Shown: one piece after another, positions 36,935 through 47,345 of the stretch
Position numbering within the stretch: the first letter of the stretch is position 1
Layout of the letters: every line of letters begins with the position of its first letter
Assembly (NCBI GenBank): GCA_013201405.1
Contig: JABMJC010000003.1
Location: 1-51,485 of the forward strand
From: Desulfobulbaceae bacterium
Lineage (GTDB): Bacteria; Desulfobacterota; Desulfobulbia; Desulfobulbales; Desulfobulbaceae
Length of the DNA: 51,485 bases
Direction of reading: 5' to 3'
Translations under genes and position numbers: made by a program
Notes under the pieces: generated by a model
Databases searched by the model: none
Told to the model about the DNA's origin: nothing
The model's input: the letters and a program-made list of their open reading frames with translations, nothing else

Positions 36935-37936
36935 TTAAAGTATCTTGATATACGCCTTGCTGCGGAGTTCTTCCAGCCACTGCTGCAGGCGTTTTTCCAT
37001 CTCTTCCTGGAGGAGTTGCTGGTGTATCTGCTCCCTTTCCAAGGCACTTGGCATGGCCATGGTCGCTTGTTCCTGCTCGGCTTGGGGGGCAGAAGCAGGG
37101 ATCCGTTTGAAAAGTAGAAAATTGCCGTCCTGCTCCACCACCGGGCTTATGCCCTGGATCTCCAGATGCTCCACTGCGGCACGGATGGGGGCCGCCATAT
37201 CCTGCAAACGAAAACTGCCCAGGGCCCCTCCTTCGCCAGCCGAGGGCAAATCCGAGTGAGACCGGGCCAATTCTGCAAAATCTGCTCCTGAAAGGGCTTG
37301 GCGACGTATCTGTTCTATTTTCTTCTTTGCCTGCTCCTTCGTCAAGGTTTTACCGTTTGCATCTGGTCTGTTCCAGGCTGCACCAATCTGCAGCAGATTG
37401 TACATCTGGCTGCTGCCTGGTCCGGCCAAGCTGTGGTAGCGCTCTAGAATCCGGTCTTGGGGAATCAATATCTTGGCGCGCACCACTGCGTTGATCAACT
37501 TGCTGCTGAGGATCTGATCGCGCAGTTCTTCCCGATACTGTTTTTCACTGAGTCCGATTTCTTCCAATTCCTTGAGGAATTCGTTGCGCGTAATATTTTT
37601 GCTCAGCAGAAGTTGTTGCAAGGTGCTGTCCAGTTCGGCATCAGAGACCTTCAGGTTGCGTTTGGCCGCCTCTTGCGCCACCAGTCTTTTTTCGATGAGT
37701 CGCTCAAGGATCATGCGTCTGGCCTGGCCCATGGCCTCCCGCTGTTGTTCCGCTGGGACCTGGGCTCGTACCTGATCAAAGTAGGGTTTGGCCAGCTCGT
37801 TGACTTCCGAGAGGGTGATGGTGTCGTTGTTGACGATGGCAACGTTGCGGTCCACAAGTGCGGCCAGACCGGCATGGGGCTGAAGCCCGCACAAAACCAT
37901 CAACAGGCAGAGGAATTGGAGTACGGTATATTGCAT
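36935..37936 (-). CDS. surA: SurA-like periplasmic chaperone/peptidyl-prolyl isomerase
   Basis: Helps outer-membrane proteins fold. It is 333 residues. The signal peptide runs to about residue 25 (LMVLCGLQPHAGLAA). The SurA N-terminal chaperone domain follows (RNVAIVNNDTITLSEVNELAKPYF, then long helices), and one parvulin domain lies at about 180-270 (LSGADFAELARSHSDLPSAGEGGALGSF). Only one parvulin domain is present, where E. coli SurA has two. It is divergent from clpB and shares a 254-base intergenic region with it. Confidence 0.85.
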   Translation of the reverse strand: MQYTVLQFLCLLMVLCGLQPHAGLAALVDRNVAIVNNDTITLSEVNELAKPYFDQVRAQVPAEQQREAMGQARRMILERLIEKRLVAQEAAKRNLKVSDAELDSTLQQLLLSKNITRNEFLKELEEIGLSEKQYREELRDQILSSKLINAVVRAKILIPQDRILERYHSLAGPGSSQMYNLLQIGAAWNRPDANGKTLTKEQAKKKIEQIRRQALSGADFAELARSHSDLPSAGEGGALGSFRLQDMAAPIRAAVEHLEIQGISPVVEQDGNFLLFKRIPASAPQAEQEQATMAMPSALEREQIHQQLLQEEMEKRLQQWLEELRSKAYIKIL

Positions 37937-37967
37937 GGGAATGTGTGCAATCAGAAGGATAGTAGCG

Positions 37968-37986
37968 GTGGCTCACTTGGAGCCAC
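37968..37986. repeat. Short inverted repeat in the surA leader
   Basis: GTGGCTC-ACTTG-GAGCCAC, perfect seven-base arms, about 30 bases before the surA start. It could be an operator or a leader hairpin. Confidence 0.4.
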
Positions 37987-38102
37987 AAAATGTACCTAAT
38001 CACGACACGGCCTGCAATCATTTTGAGTGGTGCATGCCACGTTCATTTGGTGCACACAGGGTCTTTGACAGGCGAAATATAAAAATTTCTTTTTTGTAAA
38101 AC

Positions 38103-38130
38103 TTGACGGAGGCCGCATTGTCCTTATTAT
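38103..38130 (+). promoter_or_regulatory. Candidate sigma-70 promoter for clpB
   Basis: TTGACG (38103-38108), 16 bases, TATTAT (38125-38130). The leader would be about 55 bases. No clear heat-shock sigma-32 promoter or CIRCE element is seen upstream. Confidence 0.5.
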
Positions 38131-38190
38131 ATCTTTTGGATTTAACTGACTAATTTAACATATATTTTAGAGAGATTCCAAGGAGAGAGT

Positions 38191-40782
<2,592 letters not shown>

Positions 40783-41087
40783 GACGGCCTATCTGTCTAC
40801 CCTTGCAGAGTCTGTCATGCGGTATTGTGCACCATGGCACCGGGAGGTTCCGGCGCCATGGTTGCATCTGCGCCTGTACCTGGCAGAGGCAGGTTGTGGG
40901 TTGCGGCTGTTTTTCCCTTTGAAGTGTCGTCAGGCCCTTGCCAAGCCTTCTTGCTTGCATTATCTGCGTTGTCTAAGTAAAATTTTTCTTTTTTAATGTA
41001 CCCTACTTTTTAACTCAGGCCCATCCACATGGCCGTGTTCTGCACAAACAGCCATGTTGCCTGGCCCTTTCATGGCTGCATATATCT
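40783..41087. other. Intergenic region between clpB and ileS
   Basis: About 305 bases. It contains an inverted repeat (ACCATGGC at 40831-40838 and GCCATGGT at 40854-40861, with inner CCGG/CCGG pairing) about 50 bases after the clpB stop; it lacks a T-run, so it is not a typical terminator. A T-rich run follows near 40980-41010. No gene or known RNA is recognised. Confidence 0.5.
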
Positions 41088-43895
41088 ATGGACTATCGGG
41101 AAACCCTCAATCTGCCGCAAACTAAATTCAAGATGAAGGCCAACCTTACCCAGCGGGAGCCACAAGTGCTCAAACGCTGGGAAGAGGGGCGACTTTACGA
41201 CAAGCTGCAGGCCGCGGCAGCGGATAAACCGCTCTATGTGCTCCATGACGGCCCCCCCTATGCCAACGGCAATATCCACCTGGGCACAGCTTTTAATAAA
41301 GTACTCAAGGATATCATCCTGCGTTCGCGCCGCCTGCTCGGCTACAATGCCCCCTATGTGCCTGGCTGGGACTGTCACGGCCTGCCCATCGAGCACAAGG
41401 TGGATCTGGAATTGGGTGAAAAAAAGCGCAGTATTCCTCTGCTCAGCAAGCGCGCTGCCTGCCGCAGGTATGCGGAAAAGTGGATTAAAATTCAGCGCGA
41501 GCAGTTCAAGCGTTTGGGAGTGCTCGGCGACTGGGACAATCCCTACCTGACCATGGCGTATGCCTACGAGGCGGTCATTGCTCGGGAATTCAACAAGTTT
41601 TTGCTCTCCGGCGCAGTGATCCGCGCCAAGAAGCCGGTATACTGGTGCGCCACCTGCACCACTGCCCTGGCCGAGGCCGAGGTGGATTATGCTGATCACA
41701 GTTCGCCTTCCATCTATGTGAAATTTCCCTTTAAGGGCGATCCAGCAGAGCTCGCACCGGAGCTTGCGGGACACAAGGTCTCAATACTCATCTGGACGAC
41801 CACACCCTGGACTCTACCCGCCAACCTGGCCATTGCCCTGCATCCAGACTTTCAATACGCTGCGGTGGTCGTGGATGGTGAGGTGCTCATCCTGGCCAGC
41901 GAACTGGTAGAGTCCTGCATGCAGCTCTTTGGCAAAAAGGATTGGCGTATTGTTGCCACGCTGCCGGCCACGGCCTTTGAGGGCAAACTGTGCACACATC
42001 CCTTTATGGAGCGCGATTCCCTCTTGGTGTTGGCGGATTATGTCACCCAAGATTCGGGTACCGGCTGTGTGCATACAGCACCCGGTCATGGTGCTGACGA
42101 TTATCAAACCGGTCTGCGCTACGGTCTGGATATCCTCTCCCCGGTGGATGATGAGGGTCGTTTCACCAGCGATGCTGGCAAATATGCCGGTGCGCAGGTG
42201 CCAGAGGTGAATAGCGCCATTGTTGCTGATTTGCACGCGAGCGGTGCCTTGGTGCACAGTGTGCAAATTCAGCACAGTTACCCGCATTGTTGGCGCTGCA
42301 AGGAACCGGTGATGTACCGGGCTACGCCCCAATGGTTTGTGTCCATGGAAAAACAGCACTTGCGGGAAAAGGCCCTGCAGGCCATCGAACAGGTCAGCTG
42401 GACCCCGGCCTGGGGGCAACAGCGGATCTACGGTATGGTGGAGGCGCGGCCCGATTGGTGTCTTTCTCGACAGCGTGCCTGGGGAGTGCCGATCACTGTG
42501 TTCACCTGTGTGCAGTGTGGTACGGTACTCAAGGATGAGGCAGTGTGTGAGCGCATCGACGAACTCTTTAGACAGGAGGGAGCAGATGCCTGGTTCAAGC
42601 ATGAGGCAGCTGATTTCATTCCCGCCGGCACCGGGTGCAGTTGCGGCGCCACCGAATTCCGCAAGGAAAACGATATCCTTGATGTGTGGTTCGATTCCGG
42701 TACCAGCCACGCAGCAGTGCTGGAAGAGCGGCCGGAGCTCCGCTTTCCGGCAGATTTGTACCTGGAGGGCAGCGACCAGCATCGTGGCTGGTTCCAGTCC
42801 TCTCTGCTTACCTCAGTGGGCACCCGTGGATGCGCACCCTATACCGGTGTGCTCACCCACGGCTATGTGGTGGACGGACAGGGCAAGAAGATGTCCAAAT
42901 CCGTGGGCAACGTGGTTGCCCCCCAGGAGGTGATCGACAAATACGGTGCTGAGGTGCTGCGTCTGTGGGTATCCAGCGAGAACTACCAGGACGACATCAA
43001 GGTGTCGGACGAAATCCTTAAACACGTCACCGATGCCTACCGGAAGATGCGCAACACCCTGCGCTTCTTGCTCAGCAATCTCTACGACTTTGCTCCTGAA
43101 AAAGACCGACTTGCCTATGGGCAGCTCACTGAAATTGATCGTTGGGCCCTGGCCCGGTTTGCCGAACTGACCCGTCGAGTCAGCCAGGCTTATGAACGCT
43201 ACGAGTTCCACACGGTCTATCATGCGCTCTTCACCTTCTGTGGGACCACTATTTCCAGTATCTACCTGGATGTGCTGAAAGACAGGTTGTACTGTTCTGC
43301 CCCTGACAGTGTGGGCCGCCGGGCAGCGCAGACCGTGATCCACTTTATTCTCGACGGTCTTTTGCGTCTGATGGCGCCTATTCTCTGCTTTACGGCCGAG
43401 GAGGCCTGGCAGCATCTCTATGGACAGAGAGAATCGGATGATTTTTCAAACTCTGTTTTCTTTGCAGAAGTGCCCGCCTTGGACAACATTCCCGCAGACG
43501 CAGAGCTGGATGCGCGCTGGCAGCGTCTTTTGGCCATGCGCAGTGCCATTACCCGCGTGCTGGAAGCTGCCCGGCGCGACAAGCTCATCGGCCTTTCTCT
43601 GGATGCCGAGGTGTTAGTGCAGGCAGGGCCCGAATGGCAGGATTTACTAGCCAGCAACAGGGATTTGTTGCAGGAGTTGTGCATTGTTTCCGCTTTGCGC
43701 CTTGTTTCTGCAGATGAAGGTGTATCCTTTGCCGAGGTTGAAGGGGTGGAAGGGGTGCGCATTGCGGTGCAGCCAGCACCTGGGGCAAAGTGCGAGCGCT
43801 GCTGGTGCATCAGCCCAAGCGTGGGCGAGCATGCTGTCCACCCAACCCTGTGCAGTCGATGTGCTGCAGTAGTGAGCGAGCTTGCCGGGAGCTGA
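41088..43895 (+). CDS. ileS: Isoleucyl-tRNA synthetase
   Basis: Charges tRNA-Ile, with editing of valine. It is 935 residues, the bacterial type. The class I HIGH-like motif HLGT is at 64-67 (GPPYANGNIHLGT), the KMSKS motif at 601-605, the editing domain in between (WTTTPWTLPANLAIAL), and a C-terminal zinc cluster (CERCWCISP...LCSRC). It starts the ileS-lspA-fabD run, a common pairing of ileS with lspA. Confidence 0.98.
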   Translation: MDYRETLNLPQTKFKMKANLTQREPQVLKRWEEGRLYDKLQAAAADKPLYVLHDGPPYANGNIHLGTAFNKVLKDIILRSRRLLGYNAPYVPGWDCHGLPIEHKVDLELGEKKRSIPLLSKRAACRRYAEKWIKIQREQFKRLGVLGDWDNPYLTMAYAYEAVIAREFNKFLLSGAVIRAKKPVYWCATCTTALAEAEVDYADHSSPSIYVKFPFKGDPAELAPELAGHKVSILIWTTTPWTLPANLAIALHPDFQYAAVVVDGEVLILASELVESCMQLFGKKDWRIVATLPATAFEGKLCTHPFMERDSLLVLADYVTQDSGTGCVHTAPGHGADDYQTGLRYGLDILSPVDDEGRFTSDAGKYAGAQVPEVNSAIVADLHASGALVHSVQIQHSYPHCWRCKEPVMYRATPQWFVSMEKQHLREKALQAIEQVSWTPAWGQQRIYGMVEARPDWCLSRQRAWGVPITVFTCVQCGTVLKDEAVCERIDELFRQEGADAWFKHEAADFIPAGTGCSCGATEFRKENDILDVWFDSGTSHAAVLEERPELRFPADLYLEGSDQHRGWFQSSLLTSVGTRGCAPYTGVLTHGYVVDGQGKKMSKSVGNVVAPQEVIDKYGAEVLRLWVSSENYQDDIKVSDEILKHVTDAYRKMRNTLRFLLSNLYDFAPEKDRLAYGQLTEIDRWALARFAELTRRVSQAYERYEFHTVYHALFTFCGTTISSIYLDVLKDRLYCSAPDSVGRRAAQTVIHFILDGLLRLMAPILCFTAEEAWQHLYGQRESDDFSNSVFFAEVPALDNIPADAELDARWQRLLAMRSAITRVLEAARRDKLIGLSLDAEVLVQAGPEWQDLLASNRDLLQELCIVSALRLVSADEGVSFAEVEGVEGVRIAVQPAPGAKCERCWCISPSVGEHAVHPTLCSRCAAVVSELAGS

Positions 43896-43899
43896 GCCT

Positions 43900-44418
43900 A
43901 TGCCGTCCTTGTTTTTTACGATCATTTTTTTGCTCGTCTTGGCTGCGGACCAACTCAGCAAATGGTGGATTATCAGCAACTTTGCCCTGTACGAGAGCCG
44001 GGAGATTATCCCCGGTTTCTTCAATTTCACCTTTCTTACCAATAACGGGGCAGCCTTCAGTATCCTGGCAGGTCAGCCCGCGGTGTGGCGTCAGGTCTTT
44101 TTTGTGACTGTCAACGCCATTGCCCTAGTTGTTATTTGGATTGCCCAGCGCCGTTTCGGCCAAGGCTGCCGGCTTTATACTACGGCCCTGGCGCTTATTG
44201 CAGGCGGGGCTGCCGGCAATATGGTTGATCGACTACGCTTTGCTTATGTGATCGATTTTTTGGATGTATATATTGGGACGGCCCATTGGCCTGCTTTTAA
44301 CATCGCCGATGCGGCCATCAATGTTGGGGTGGCACTCTTTCTTCTCAATTCGCTGGTGTTGGAGCCCCGACGCGATAGAAAAATACGCATACACGCATCT
44401 TCTGCACAACAACCATGA
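43900..44418 (+). CDS. lspA: Lipoprotein signal peptidase
   Basis: Cuts the signal peptide of diacylglyceryl prolipoproteins in the inner membrane. It is 172 residues with four helices. The catalytic Asp pair is visible in the two family motifs: GGAAGNMVDRLRFAYVIDFLD and FNIADAAINVGVAL. The ATG at 43900 has GGGAG eight bases before it; a TTG six codons upstream is less likely. It follows ileS almost directly and overlaps fabD by four bases. Confidence 0.96.
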   Translation: MPSLFFTIIFLLVLAADQLSKWWIISNFALYESREIIPGFFNFTFLTNNGAAFSILAGQPAVWRQVFFVTVNAIALVVIWIAQRRFGQGCRLYTTALALIAGGAAGNMVDRLRFAYVIDFLDVYIGTAHWPAFNIADAAINVGVALFLLNSLVLEPRRDRKIRIHASSAQQP

Positions 44419-45368
44419 AAAAAACAGCGTTGATTTTTCCCGGACAGGGATCGCAATACCTGGGTATGGGTCAAGCCTTTGTCGAGACAGATGCGGAAGC
44501 CGCATCTATCATGGATTTGGCTGAAAGTATTTCGGGCTTTCCCCTGCGCAAACTCTCCTTTGATGGTCCTTTGGACGAGTTGACCCGTGTTCTCTATCTG
44601 CAGCCGGCCCTGTGCGCTATCAATCTGATCTGCTGGCAGCAACTGCACAAACGTCTGCCCGACTGGCAACCCCGATTTGTCGCGGGTCACAGCTTGGGTG
44701 AGTATTCTGCCCTTTATGCGGCGGGCGTTCTTTCCCTGGAGGCGACCCTTGCCTTGGTGACCAAGCGCGGCGAATTGATGGAGCGCGAAGGCGCTCGCCA
44801 TCCCGGGGGTATGGTGGCTGTGTTGGGGCTGGATTTGGCTGCTGTGGAAAAGGTACTTACTGCCAACAAGCCTGCAGCAGGGGTGGCTGTGGTGGCCAAC
44901 CACAACACGGCCCAACAGATTGTGTTGTCCGGAGATGCTGCCGGATTGGCTGCGGCAGGTGCGCTGTGCAAGGAACAGGGCGCAAAAATTATTCCACTCA
45001 AGGTGAGCGTGGCCAATCACAGTCCGTTGGTGGCTGGTGCGGTGGAGGATTTTGCCGATTTCATGGCCAAGGTCGATTTTCAGGCGCCCCAGGTGCCGGT
45101 GCTATTCAATGTGAGTGCTGGTCTGGAATGGGATCCGGAACGGATTCGGGAGCTCATGGCCTATCAGGTAGCCTCCAAGGTGCGCTGGCTCGAGATTGTA
45201 GAAGCTATGCTGATCGATGGCGTAGAACTCTTTGTTGAACTTGGCCCTAAAAACGTACTCACCGGTATGATCAAGAAAATTCTGCCCAAAGATTCCCAGG
45301 CGCGCTGTCTGCAGGCAGACACGCCAGAGGCGCTGGATGCGGTGGTGGCCGCAATGACTGCTGACTGA
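44415..45368 (+). CDS. fabD: Malonyl-CoA:ACP transacylase
   Basis: Transfers malonyl groups to acyl carrier protein for fatty-acid synthesis. It is 317 residues. The N-terminal ALIFPGQGSQYLGMG, the nucleophile serine in VAGHSLGEYSALYAAG and the His in VSVANHSPL are all present, as is the C-terminal VELGPKNVLTGMIKK. fabH, fabG and acpP are not adjacent, unlike the usual fab cluster. It closes the ileS operon before a terminator. Confidence 0.97.
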   Translation: MKKTALIFPGQGSQYLGMGQAFVETDAEAASIMDLAESISGFPLRKLSFDGPLDELTRVLYLQPALCAINLICWQQLHKRLPDWQPRFVAGHSLGEYSALYAAGVLSLEATLALVTKRGELMEREGARHPGGMVAVLGLDLAAVEKVLTANKPAAGVAVVANHNTAQQIVLSGDAAGLAAAGALCKEQGAKIIPLKVSVANHSPLVAGAVEDFADFMAKVDFQAPQVPVLFNVSAGLEWDPERIRELMAYQVASKVRWLEIVEAMLIDGVELFVELGPKNVLTGMIKKILPKDSQARCLQADTPEALDAVVAAMTAD

Positions 45369-45371
45369 TCA

Positions 45372-45419
45372 AAGGGGGCTGCTGCAGTTCAGATTTTCTT
45401 GACGACAGCCCTTTTTTTC
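45372..45419 (+). terminator. Intrinsic terminator after fabD
   Basis: Stem GGGCTG/CAGCCC (45376-45381 and 45406-45411) closing a 24-base loop, followed by T7. The stem is short and the loop large, but the T-run is strong. Confidence 0.65.
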
Positions 45420-45574
45420 TTATCGTGCCTAGGAGCACTTTGTGCCCAGTGCGCTGGAAAGGATGAAAACATAGGCATCCTCTCGACTATGTCGAAATCG
45501 GCATGCTGGTGCAGCAGGAAGATGCGCCCGCATCACTTTTTGATACCATTGTCATCCACGTGCATATAAAATCG

Positions 45575-45603
45575 TACACTACGTTTTAAGATAAGCGTAT
45601 AAT
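45575..45603 (+). promoter_or_regulatory. Candidate promoter of the Tim44-domain gene
   Basis: Perfect TATAAT at 45598-45603; 17 bases upstream a poor -35 (TACACT). The leader would be about 100 bases. Confidence 0.5.
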
Positions 45604-45640
45604 ATGCCGGAATCATTCGATAACTGACGACGGATATGCG

Positions 45641-45663
45641 TAGTTCCGGTGTGCCGAGAACTA
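45641..45663 (+). other. Hairpin in the leader of the Tim44-domain gene
   Basis: TAGTTCCGG-TGTG-CCG(A)GAACTA: nine base pairs with one bulged A, 45 bases before the start codon and downstream of the predicted start site. It could be an operator or an RNA structure. Confidence 0.4.
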
Positions 45664-45707
45664 TCCCCAACAACGGGTACTTCCAAATTAAATTCTGTGA
45701 GGTAATG

Positions 45708-46643
45708 ATGTATATGCAAACTTGGGTAAAACGATTGAGCCCCTTTTTCATGCTGTTGATTTTGTTTGCTGCGGTTGATTGGAGTATGCTGGCAAGCGAT
45801 GCCGATGCCCGTTCGCGTTCCGGAGGCCGTTCTTTCCGTGCGCCAGCACAGAGGCAAGCTCCGCAGCAACAGACACCGAGCCAGATGCAACAGAACCGTG
45901 GCGCGCAACAGCAGCAAGGTTCGGGTTTTGGCCGTGGCCTGATGGGTGGTTTACTGGGTGGTGCCTTAGGTGCCATGCTCTTTGGCTCCATGTTTGGCAT
46001 GGGCGGTAATGGCATGGGCCTGCTGCCGCTCTTGCTTCTGGGTGTGGCGGGATTTTTTTTCTACCGTCGTTTTATACGTAAACCAGCCGGCTCTTCGCCC
46101 ACAGGTTACGGACCACCATCCAGTGCTGGGGGCGGCTTTGCTTCCTCCCAGGCAGAGGCGAATTCGTACGCGCCCATTCAAGATATCCCTGGACCGGATG
46201 GGGGACTGGCGGCAGTGCGTCGGACAGATCCGGGTTTTGACGAGGCACATTTTCTGGAAGTGGCTTCCGATGTTTTTTTCAAGGTGCAGGCCGGCTGGAT
46301 GCGTCGTGATTTGAGCTCCTATGGACATTTGCTTGGTCAGCAACTGAGCAACGAGTATGCAAATCACTTTAAGGAGATGAAAGAAAAGGGCCAGCTCAGC
46401 AAGATGGAGAGCATTGCCATTCGCAAGGTTGAGATTGTGGATGCTGGCAGCGATGGTAAGGAAGACTATATCACCGTGCTTTTTACCGCCAATCTGCTTG
46501 ACTATACGGTGGACGAACACAGTGGTGCCTTGATTGAGGGCAGCATGACCGAGCCGGTCAAGTTTGCCGAGGAATGGACCTGGGCTCGGCCGGTGGGTAC
46601 TGATAACTGGCTGTTGGAGGGGATAGAGACGGTTGAAGGTTGA
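45708..46643 (+). CDS. Tim44-domain membrane protein
   Basis: A 311-residue protein. A signal/anchor segment (LSPFFMLLILFAAVDWSML) is followed by a Gln/Arg/Ser-rich low-complexity stretch, a Gly/Met-rich hydrophobic region (MGGLLGGALGAMLFGSMFGMGG and LLPLLLLGVAGFFFYRRF) and a C-terminal Tim44-like domain (from about 185: FLEVASDVFFKVQAGWMRRDLSSYGHLLGQQL to the end). Bacterial relatives are of unknown function, presumably membrane-linked. I chose the ATG at 45708 for its GAGG at five bases; 45705 is an alternative. It stands alone. Confidence 0.82.
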   Translation: MYMQTWVKRLSPFFMLLILFAAVDWSMLASDADARSRSGGRSFRAPAQRQAPQQQTPSQMQQNRGAQQQQGSGFGRGLMGGLLGGALGAMLFGSMFGMGGNGMGLLPLLLLGVAGFFFYRRFIRKPAGSSPTGYGPPSSAGGGFASSQAEANSYAPIQDIPGPDGGLAAVRRTDPGFDEAHFLEVASDVFFKVQAGWMRRDLSSYGHLLGQQLSNEYANHFKEMKEKGQLSKMESIAIRKVEIVDAGSDGKEDYITVLFTANLLDYTVDEHSGALIEGSMTEPVKFAEEWTWARPVGTDNWLLEGIETVEG

Positions 46644-46665
46644 TGGTTAGTTTGCTTGTATGGGC

Positions 46666-46705
46666 AAAGCCGGATTTTCCTGCAGGAAAATCCGGCTTTT
46701 TTCTT
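46666..46705 (+). terminator. Strong intrinsic terminator after the Tim44-domain gene
   Basis: Perfect 15-base inverted repeat (AAAGCCGGATTTTCC and GGAAAATCCGGCTTT, four-base loop) followed by a T-run. Confidence 0.93.
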
Positions 46706-47345
46706 AACAGGCTGCTGAAGAAAGCAAAAAGCTGAGCTAAATTACAAACACTATTACAAATACTAATACATACGTACGGCAATCGTCTGCATGCGTGCTG
46801 ATTTTATGCTGAACGGCCCCAGCCCTTAAACGCATTTTTGCGAACAAACAGGTGTGAAATTCCATTCGCCTGCAGGTTATGGCTGACAATTGATACCCTG
46901 CACATCACCTATTGTTTGCCTGTTATGCCCATGGGCCAGACTGAGCTAAGGCAAATGAATGACCCAGCTTTTTTGTTTTATCGATTTGATTTCACATAAA
47001 AAAATGATGGTGAGCATAAATTGTGTTGGATGGTGTTTTCTCTGTGGTGACTTTACGGTGCATCCCCTTGAGTCAACTAAGTGGTGATGAGGCCAGAAAA
47101 ACACGCACGCTTTAGGATTGCATCTCAAGAGTATTTCGGTTAAGCTTTTTAGGTGAAAGTCATTTCTTCCTGTTTCTACAAGGGGATGGGTCGCTCAGCT
47201 GACTGGTCGCGCTTAAAAGGCGTCCGGCTGGTCTAAAACGGTTTCTTATGTTGTGCGATTTCACCTTGATTGTATTTTTTTGTTTCACGTCTGCCGCAGT
47301 CCGACTGCCGGTCAACCTAAAACAGCATTGAAGGAGATTGAGCTT
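46706..47345. other. Long leader/intergenic region before nifJ
   Basis: About 640 bases with no recognised gene. The left two-thirds is AT-rich; a palindrome GGCCCATGGGC-like patch lies near 46928-46936, and a direct repeat of GGTCGC near 47189-47213. No convincing promoter or known riboswitch could be assigned by eye. The final stretch carries the nifJ ribosome binding site AAGGAGA. Confidence 0.55.

Larger units (their letters stand above)
45369..45707. other. Intergenic region between fabD and the Tim44-domain gene
   Basis: About 340 bases. Beyond the fabD terminator, the only other features are the TATAAT promoter at 45575-45603 and a leader hairpin at 45641-45663. No further gene is recognised. 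Confidence 0.6.

Noticed and set aside
40831-40861. Terminator after clpB
   Set aside because: A hairpin is present but there is no T-run, so I list it only as an inverted repeat.
46706-47345. A riboswitch or structured RNA in the nifJ leader
   Set aside because: I compared it by eye with c-di-GMP, TPP, fluoride, tmRNA, SRP and RNase P core sequences and saw no convincing match.
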